The position numbers and the translations under genes are program-made. DNA of 7,996 nucleotides from Bacteroidota bacterium (GTDB lineage Bacteria > Bacteroidota > Rhodothermia > Rhodothermales > UBA10348): positions 1 to 7,996 of the forward strand of contig JAQCDI010000110.1 in NCBI GenBank assembly GCA_027620595.1, read 5' to 3'. Each line of letters starts with the position of its first letter. Positions within the stretch are counted from its first letter, which is position 1. The notes under the pieces were generated by a model. That model searched no databases. It saw nothing but the letters and a program-made list of their open reading frames with translations, and was not told the DNA's origin. Shown piece by piece: positions 6,378 through 7,996 of the stretch.

Positions 6378-7253
6378 TCAGGCCCGGCTGAGGTGGGCGG
6401 AGACTGTTTCCCCGATGGCTGCCGGGTTCTTGACGATGACGGCTCCCGCTTCTTCGAGGGCCGCAAACTTGTCTTCGGCCGTTCCTTTTCCGCCGGAAAT
6501 GATGGCGCCCGCATGGCCCATGCGTCGGCCCGGAGGGGCCGTCTGTCCGGCGATGAAGCAGAACACCGGCTTGGTCATGTGGTCCCGGATGTAGGCTGCC
6601 GCTTCTTCCTCGGCCGTTCCGCCAATCTCACCGATCATCACGACCGCTTCGGTCTGGTCATCGGCCTGGAAAAGACGGAGCACGTCGATGAACCGGGATC
6701 CGATGATCGGGTCTCCCCCGATTCCGACGGCGGTGGACTGTCCCAGTCCCTGACGGGTCAACTGGTCCACTGCTTCATATGTCAGCGTCCCGCTGCGGGA
6801 AACCACGCCCACGTTGCCTTCCGAGAAAATCATGGCGGGCATGATCCCGACCTTGGCCTGGCCGGGTGTCAGGACACCGGGGCAGTTCGGCCCAACGAGG
6901 GCGGCTCCTTTCTCCTGCACGTACCGGTAGACGGGCACCATGTCCTTCACCGGAATGCCTTCCGTGATGCACACGATGGTCTTGATCCCGGCTTCCGCGG
7001 CTTCGAGAACCGCATCCGCTGCAAACGGCGGGGGTACAAAGATCACGGCGGTGTTGGCGCCCTCCTGCTGCACGGCATCGGAAACGGTGTCGAACACCGG
7101 CCGGTCAAGGTGCGTCGTGCCACCTTTGCCCGGGGTGACGCCGGCCACGAGGGGCGTGCCGTACTCGATCATCTGCTCGGAATGGAAGCTTCCTTCCTTT
7201 CCGGTGAAGCCCTGCACCACAAGGCGGGTGTTCTTGTCAACCAGGATGGCCAT
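6378..7253 (-). CDS. sucD: Succinyl-CoA ligase [ADP/GDP-forming] subunit alpha
   Basis: This is the alpha subunit of the TCA-cycle enzyme that converts succinyl-CoA to succinate while making ATP or GTP; it needs the beta subunit SucC. The 291 residues match the family (about 290). Residues 15-21 (GFTGKEG) are the CoA-binding loop of the N-terminal Rossmann domain. GPNCPG lies at 121-126, SRSGTLTYE at 152-160, GIGGDPIIG at 177-185, and the phosphorylated active-site histidine is His247 (GHAGAIISGGKG). I start at MAILVDKNTR because the 22 extra codons of the longer frame are unlike the family. No clear Shine-Dalgarno is present. sucC is not adjacent on either side, whereas in many bacteria the pair is sucCD. 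It is followed by engB after 57 nt. Confidence 0.97.
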   Translation of the reverse strand: MAILVDKNTRLVVQGFTGKEGSFHSEQMIEYGTPLVAGVTPGKGGTTHLDRPVFDTVSDAVQQEGANTAVIFVPPPFAADAVLEAAEAGIKTIVCITEGIPVKDMVPVYRYVQEKGAALVGPNCPGVLTPGQAKVGIMPAMIFSEGNVGVVSRSGTLTYEAVDQLTRQGLGQSTAVGIGGDPIIGSRFIDVLRLFQADDQTEAVVMIGEIGGTAEEEAAAYIRDHMTKPVFCFIAGQTAPPGRRMGHAGAIISGGKGTAEDKFAALEEAGAVIVKNPAAIGETVSAHLSRA

Positions 7254-7462
7254 GGTCCGTGGAGTCGATTGCGTGGGACGAACAAACGTGCCGATCCGGT
7301 TGGAGGCTCGGCAGAGCAAGCAGTTTAGGGGCTGACGCCGGGTGCTTCAAACCGGATTCTGTAAACACCTGTCGAATATTGGCCCGCGGGAAAGGAACCA
7401 GCGTCCTGCCCCGGTAGCGCGGAAAAACACGTCGGGTGCGGCCCGGCCTGCAAAGCGCCCGC
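7254..7462. other. tatA-sucD intergenic gap
   Basis: This gap separates two minus-strand genes. Just after tatA the minus strand has a short CGGG/CCCG pairing followed a few bases later by TTTTT (near 7423-7440), a poor candidate terminator. A CCGG...CCGG repeat lies near 7340-7355. I could not find a convincing promoter pair for sucD, although the gap is long enough to hold one. Confidence 0.35.
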
Positions 7463-7726
7463 CTACTGCGGATGCGCCCCCTGGTTGGTGTCGGCCTGAT
7501 GTTCGGGCTGACGCGGAGCGGTCTGTCCCTGTGCCGGTGGAGCCGGGTGGATCCGGTTGGCCGGCTCGTTGACGTTCAATTCCCGGGAAATCTCATTGGT
7601 GGCCGCCTTGAACTCCTTGATCCCCTTGCCCAGGCCCCGGGCAATCTCGGGAATGCGCTTGGCGCCGAAGAGGAGCAGGATGGCCAGGAAAATGAGTACT
7701 AATTCGAACGGTCCCAAGCTTCCCAT
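7463..7726 (-). CDS. tatA: Sec-independent translocase TatA/E-type subunit
   Basis: This small single-span inner-membrane protein polymerises to form the pore of the twin-arginine system, which exports folded proteins bearing RR signal peptides. The 87 residues show the family layout: an N-terminal transmembrane helix at about 5-20 (FELVLIFLAILLLF), the FG hinge at 20-21, an amphipathic helix at about 23-50 (KRIPEIARGLGKGIKEFKAA), then an unstructured Pro/Gln/His-rich tail at about 54-87. I chose MGSLGPFELV as the start because TatA proteins begin a few residues before the membrane helix. The longer frame from 7792 adds 22 residues lacking family character. TatA versus TatE/B cannot be settled, but the short tail favours TatA. 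No tatC is in the window. It lies back to back with the deaminase gene. Confidence 0.9.
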   Translation of the reverse strand: MGSLGPFELVLIFLAILLLFGAKRIPEIARGLGKGIKEFKAATNEISRELNVNEPANRIHPAPPAQGQTAPRQPEHQADTNQGAHPQ

Positions 7727-7770
7727 GGTGGTGTTGGTTGAGGTGTGGTGGGCGGGCTGAGTCACAACGT

Positions 7771-7797
7771 ACCGATTTTTTGGCGGTTCCACCGATT
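7771..7797. repeat. Pair of ACCGATT direct repeats in the tatA/deaminase divergent region
   Basis: ACCGATTTT (7771-7779) and ACCGATTCT (7791-7799) agree at eight of nine bases and start 20 bp apart, about two helical turns. They sit in the 113-bp region between two divergent genes, where a regulator could touch both promoters. With only two short copies this could be chance. Confidence 0.3.
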
Positions 7798-7807
7798 CTG
7801 CACCTCC

Positions 7808-7822
7808 CCCATCCCGGGTGGG
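7808..7822. repeat. Imperfect palindrome upstream of the deaminase gene
   Basis: CCCATCC and GGGTGGG around one central base form seven-base arms with one mismatch. The palindrome contains CCCGGG and lies 18 bases before the deaminase start codon. It could be an operator or a hairpin at the 5' end of the message; GC-rich sequence makes such repeats easy to find by chance. Confidence 0.3.
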
Positions 7823-7839
7823 TCCCTATTTTGCGAACC

Positions 7840-7996
7840 ATGCACTCAGACGCACCGCTTACTCCCGACCTGATCCGGTCCTGGCCCAAGGCCGAGCTGC
7901 ATTCGCACCTCGACGGCGCCATGCGACTGGAAAGCATGCTGGACCTGGCCCAGGCGCAGGACCGCATGGATCTGCTGCCCGCGCGCAGCCTGGAAG
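7840..7996 (+). CDS. Adenosine-deaminase-family protein, N-terminal part (cut by window edge)
   Basis: Only the first 52 codons are present (MHSDAPLTPDLIRSWPKAEL onward). Residues 16-28 (PKAELHSHLDGAM) are the conserved beta-1 motif of the adenosine/AMP deaminase amidohydrolase family; His21 and His23 form the HxH pair that binds the catalytic zinc. The expected reaction is hydrolytic deamination of adenosine or deoxyadenosine to (deoxy)inosine in purine salvage. Related enzymes acting on adenine or aminodeoxyfutalosine share the motif and cannot be excluded from this fragment. The start at 7840 gives the usual short lead before the HxH motif. There is no Shine-Dalgarno, and a TATTTTG box lies only seven bases upstream. 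Confidence 0.88.
   Translation, partial: MHSDAPLTPDLIRSWPKAELHSHLDGAMRLESMLDLAQAQDRMDLLPARSLE

Noticed and set aside
6393..7328. 311-codon plus-strand frame opposite sucD
   Set aside because: sucD is complete with all catalytic motifs on the minus strand; the plus frame resembles nothing known.

Overview
The window looks like a chromosomal piece of a moderately GC-rich member of the Bacteroidota/Rhodothermota group, perhaps Rhodothermia. Three things suggest this. The large outer-membrane TonB-dependent receptor carries an N-terminal carboxypeptidase-regulatory-like domain, most genes lack a Shine-Dalgarno sequence, and the housekeeping proteins have the flavour of that group. The taxonomic guess is inference. 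Nothing here indicates a prophage, insertion sequence, CRISPR array, tRNA or rRNA.

Layout from right to left, following transcription of the minus strand: tatA (7463-7726, Tat translocase pore subunit), a 209-nt gap, sucD (6378-7253, succinyl-CoA ligase alpha), engB (5712-6320, ribosome-biogenesis GTPase), serA (4067-5674, phosphoglycerate dehydrogenase), a 659-nt intergenic region, and a 1134-residue TonB-dependent receptor (3-3407). On the plus strand, diverging from tatA, the first 52 codons of an adenosine-deaminase-family gene run off the right edge (7840 onward). The sucD-engB-serA spacings of 57 and 37 nt fit one transcription unit of core genes (TCA cycle, ribosome assembly, serine synthesis).

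The unusual part is the intergenic region 3408-4066. About 110 nt after the serA stop lies a near-consensus sigma70-type promoter on the minus strand (TTGACA, 17-nt spacer, TATATT). From there to the receptor start codon is about 515 nt of non-coding sequence. It holds a dense series of short perfect inverted repeats (seven between 3490 and 3696, more up to 3827), a diverged direct repeat, and a weak terminator-like stem. It ends in a textbook AGGAGG ribosome-binding site, the only strong one in the window. This reads as a long structured 5' leader, or a separate small RNA followed by a leader, controlling an outer-membrane receptor. I do not recognise it as a known riboswitch class. The rest of the window is ordinary core-genome content.
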